Shown: positions 6,257-6,821 of the stretch, one piece after another
Position numbering within the stretch: the stretch's first letter is position 1
How the letters are laid out: the number at the start of each line of letters is the position of its first letter
Assembly (NCBI GenBank): GCA_031265725.1
Contig: JAISCH010000125.1
Span: 1-6,821, forward strand
Direction: 5' to 3'
From: Propionibacteriaceae bacterium
Lineage (GTDB): Bacteria; Actinomycetota; Actinomycetes; Propionibacteriales; Propionibacteriaceae
Length of the DNA: 6,821 bases
Notes under the pieces: model-generated
The model's database searches: none
Seen by the model: the letters and a program-made list of their open reading frames with translations, nothing else
What the model was told of the DNA's origin: nothing
Translations under genes and position numbers: made by a program

Positions 6257-6821
6257 TCACGCCTCCTTTACCATCTCGATAGCATGGACCGGGCACTGCT
6301 CGTAACAGGTGGCGCAACCAGTGCATCTCTCGTAGTCGAAGCGGTATCTGAAGCCTTTGCCGAGCTTTAGCACCGCTCCTTCCGGGCACGAGCCCAGACA
6401 GCCGTCGCATTCGAAGCAGTTGCCACAGGAGAGGCAGCGGCTGGCTTCCCGGTGGGCCTGATGGTCGCTGAGCCCGCCGACGATCTCATCGAAGTCGGTG
6501 ACACGTTCGCTCGGCTCCAATTCCGGCTGGTTGGTCCGGCGGGCGTCGCCGAAATACCAGAGGTTCAGCTTCTCGAATTCGGCGAGCGCGTGCTTCGGGC
6601 GCTTGTTGGCGTAGGCATGGCGCAGCCAGGCGTCGATATTGAAGGCCGCGCGCTTGCCGTGGCCGACTCCGACAGTCACCGTGCGCTCGGATGGAACGGC
6701 GTCGCCACCGGCGAAGATGCCGGGCACCTCAGTCATCAGGCTCTGCGGATCGACCTGGATCACGTCTCTTTCAAATTGCATTCCGGGGATACGACGGAGG
6801 AAGTTCGAGTCGGTCTCCTGG
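6257..6821 (-). CDS. GltD-like FAD/NAD(P) oxidoreductase with C-terminal 2[4Fe-4S] domain (5' partial)
   Basis: The frame is open to the right edge, so only the last 187 residues are visible; the Met at 6781 is internal. Seen first is the end of a pyridine-nucleotide/FAD fold: T-E-V-P-G-I-F-A-G-G-D-A-V (about residues 30-42) is the second FAD-binding motif, followed by the TVTVGVGHGKRAA helix typical of the glutamate-synthase small-subunit family. A linker leads to CLSCGNCFECDGCLGSCP (129-146), with six cysteines, and CTGCATCYEQCP (166-177), with four; each contains a canonical CxxCxxCxxxCP [4Fe-4S] motif. GltD-like proteins with this C-terminal ferredoxin tail are known as electron-transfer partners of other oxidoreductases rather than as true glutamate synthase subunits. 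Placed directly before nifJ, it probably exchanges electrons between PFOR-reduced ferredoxin and NAD(P), which is inference. True GltD is less likely because of the tail and because gltB is not next to it; what lies upstream cannot be seen. Confidence 0.88.
   Translation of the reverse strand, partial: QETDSNFLRRIPGMQFERDVIQVDPQSLMTEVPGIFAGGDAVPSERTVTVGVGHGKRAAFNIDAWLRHAYANKRPKHALAEFEKLNLWYFGDARRTNQPELEPSERVTDFDEIVGGLSDHQAHREASRCLSCGNCFECDGCLGSCPEGAVLKLGKGFRYRFDYERCTGCATCYEQCPVHAIEMVKEA
6262..6269 (-). promoter_or_regulatory. Strong ribosome binding site of nifJ, inside the upstream gene
   Basis: Read on the minus strand, AAAGGAGG ends six bases before the nifJ ATG. It lies within the last codons of the upstream gene (Val-Lys-Glu-Ala-stop), so one stretch encodes the end of one protein and recruits ribosomes for the next. 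With a one-base gap between stop and start, this supports translational coupling and fixes the nifJ start. Confidence 0.85.

Noticed and set aside
6779..6781. ATG at 6781 as the start of the FAD-ferredoxin gene
   Set aside because: The same frame is open to the right edge, and its residues (for example NFLRRIPG) match the sequence expected before the second FAD motif, so the protein begins outside the window.
1..6821. CRISPR array, tRNA, insertion sequence or phage signals
   Set aside because: No regularly spaced repeats, cloverleaf-like sequence, transposase-like frame or terminal inverted repeats were found; nearly all of the window is filled by four normal genes.

Overview
The window (6,821 bp) holds four protein-coding genes, two of them cut by the window edges. 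It reads as an ordinary chromosomal stretch of a moderately GC-rich bacterium that runs at least part of its metabolism anaerobically. An actinomycete, perhaps related to propionibacteria, fits best. The grounds are the GC-rich codon use, a glycosyltransferase of the GT4 type common in actinobacteria, an apparently leaderless start on that gene, and a one-polypeptide pyruvate:ferredoxin oxidoreductase (PFOR). No marker gene is present, so this placement is an inference.

Left half, plus strand. Positions 1-1131 are the 3' part of an AAA ATPase with a DUF4143 C-terminus. Its Walker A region lies off the left edge. After a 108-bp gap with a small hairpin and a possible -10 box comes a complete 450-residue GT4 glycosyltransferase (1240-2592). 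These two genes share no evident function, and the second seems to have its own promoter.

Right half, minus strand. A convergent 96-bp gap (2593-2688) separates the glycosyltransferase from a two-gene unit read leftward. The upstream gene (6821-6257, its start off the right edge) is a GltD-like FAD/NAD(P) oxidoreductase carrying a C-terminal double [4Fe-4S] ferredoxin domain. One base after its stop begins a complete 1188-residue PFOR (nifJ, 6255-2689). The two are almost certainly co-transcribed and translationally coupled. The likely joint role is oxidative decarboxylation of pyruvate to acetyl-CoA and CO2, with the electrons moved through ferredoxin or flavodoxin and possibly exchanged with NAD(P) by the FAD protein. 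All the PFOR catalytic and cluster-binding residues I could check are present. The C-terminal oxygen-protection domain known from the Desulfovibrio africanus enzyme is absent.

No tRNA, rRNA, CRISPR array, insertion sequence or clear intrinsic terminator was seen. I found no strong sign of an undescribed system. The most useful leads are the PFOR/FAD-ferredoxin pair, the leaderless glycosyltransferase start and small structured or repeated elements in the two intergenic gaps.
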